Shown here piece after piece: positions 63,701 to 64,000 of a DNA stretch of 64,000 nt. Positions within the stretch are counted from its first letter, which is position 1. Each line of letters opens with the position of its first letter. The stretch comes from Fabrea salina (taxonomy: Eukaryota > Ciliophora > Heterotrichea > Heterotrichida > Fabreidae): the NCBI GenBank assembly GCA_022984795.1, contig JALIHJ010000056.1, positions 111,725 through 175,724 of the forward strand, in the 5' to 3' direction. The translations under genes and the position numbers were made by a program. The notes beneath the pieces are model-generated. The model ran no database searches. It saw nothing but the letters and a program-made list of their open reading frames with translations, and was not told where the DNA came from.

Positions 63701-63735
63701 GGAACTTGCAAGTCAGTTACTATGTCCTGATGTTA
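60718..63735 (-). pseudogene. Frameshifted receptor-family copy D, truncated by the telomere
   Basis: All modules of the C-terminal half of the family are present in order but in changing frames. They are the LamG start (LTGEDNSFYPNYDSSDP, 63,690), its core (LAPQFSLGMWVRP; FSIGAEHSDQVTLANFYEGF at ~63,220), Cys repeats (CRECDPSC; CEEGYYMESGSFCEEC), the stalk (LELNFTKSLKEDL), the membrane segment (MTNNPLTPYLKGLFKGINF, 61,800; VAWPYSEG, 61,120) and a clean cytosolic tail ending at TAA 60718. At least six frame changes or stops occur. Homology to the family (DIVTDLQ against NIVIDTQ) runs to within a few bases of the telomeric repeats, so the N-terminal half is missing. Confidence 0.8.
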
Positions 63736-64000
63736 GTGTTAGGGTGTTAGGGTGTTAGGTGTTAGGGTGTTAGGTGTTAGGGTGTTAGGGTGTTAGGGTG
63801 TTAGGGTGTTAGGGTGTTAGGGTGTTAGGGTGTTAGGGTGTTAGGGTGTTAGGGGTGTTAGTGTTAGGGTGTTAGGGTGTTAGGGTGTTAGGGTGTTAGG
63901 GTGTTAGGTGTTAGGGTGTTAGGGTGTTAGGGTGTTAGGGGTGTTAGGGGTGTTAGGGGTGTTAGTGTTAGGGGTGTTAGGGTGTTAGGGTGTTAGGTGT
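63731..64000 (+). repeat. Heterotrich-type telomere, right chromosome end
   Basis: About 270 nt of tandem TGTTAGGG (complement CCCTAACA) with 6-, 7- and 9-nt variants. The G-rich strand runs 5' to 3' toward the window end, as expected for a right-hand terminus. Variants may be real or long-read homopolymer errors. Confidence 0.95.

Noticed and set aside
1-64000. Alternative genetic code with UGA as Trp (Blepharisma-like)
   Set aside because: Long frames of 1,000-1,900 codons read cleanly under the standard code, Trp is TGG at conserved sites, and no conserved gene is interrupted by an in-frame TGA at a Trp position.
63731-64000. CRISPR-like or satellite array
   Set aside because: The unit is 8 nt without spacers, is terminal and G-rich toward the end, and equals the heterotrich telomere repeat.

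Overview
This window is the right-hand end of a macronuclear chromosome from a heterotrich ciliate (a Stentor- or Fabrea-like organism; I cannot fix the genus). Three things support this. The last ~270 bases are a TGTTAGGG-type telomere, the CCCTAACA repeat known from heterotrichs. Several genes only read through when 15-nt introns of the form GTAA-N5-ACTTAG are removed. The code is standard, with TAA strongly preferred, TAG occasional, and Trp written TGG, so it is not the UGA=Trp code of Blepharisma.

The window has two compartments. Positions 1 to ~39,700 are a very compact core of about 32 conserved or hypothetical genes on both strands. Spacers there are mostly 1-40 nt, including 1 nt between two tandem RPA1 genes, 3 nt between two tandem PIN-like carriers, and 13-15 nt between divergent genes. 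Recognisable products are an RCC1/IQGAP-type RasGAP, a divergent actin, TVP23, two auxin-efflux-type carriers, a BK-like K+ channel, NDUFAF3, a cullin, SRP14, two RPA1 paralogues, an inactive-looking allantoinase-like protein, U11/U12-35K, ZSWIM7/SWS1, a SAPS-domain PP6 subunit, eL36, a RIB43A-like protein, COQ3, enoyl-CoA hydratase and a multi-GAF/PAS cyclic-nucleotide phosphodiesterase. One small decayed stretch (25.6-26.8 kb) interrupts the core.

Positions ~39,700-63,730 are a subtelomeric accessory region with 0.2-0.6 kb spacers, relics and softer codon bias. It holds three very large secreted/membrane proteins (1513, 1900 and 1492 aa) built from a signal peptide, IPT/TIG and PA14 units (two of the three), LamG-like folds, furin-like Cys-rich repeats and a C-terminal multi-pass membrane region. 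It also holds a GBP/dynamin-type GTPase, a decayed polycystin-like gene, one 5S rRNA gene, a B-box-like pseudogene, and a fourth, heavily frameshifted member of the large family. That fourth copy is cut off directly by the telomere.

The core looks like ordinary housekeeping and ciliary/cytoskeletal genes. The distal third looks like a rapidly evolving subtelomeric surface-receptor family undergoing duplication, partial sequence homogenisation and decay. The main oddities are the family's architecture, the minimal promoters, the probable 14-nt intron in ZSWIM7, the minor-spliceosome protein gene, and a paralogous pair sharing an unrecognised domain.
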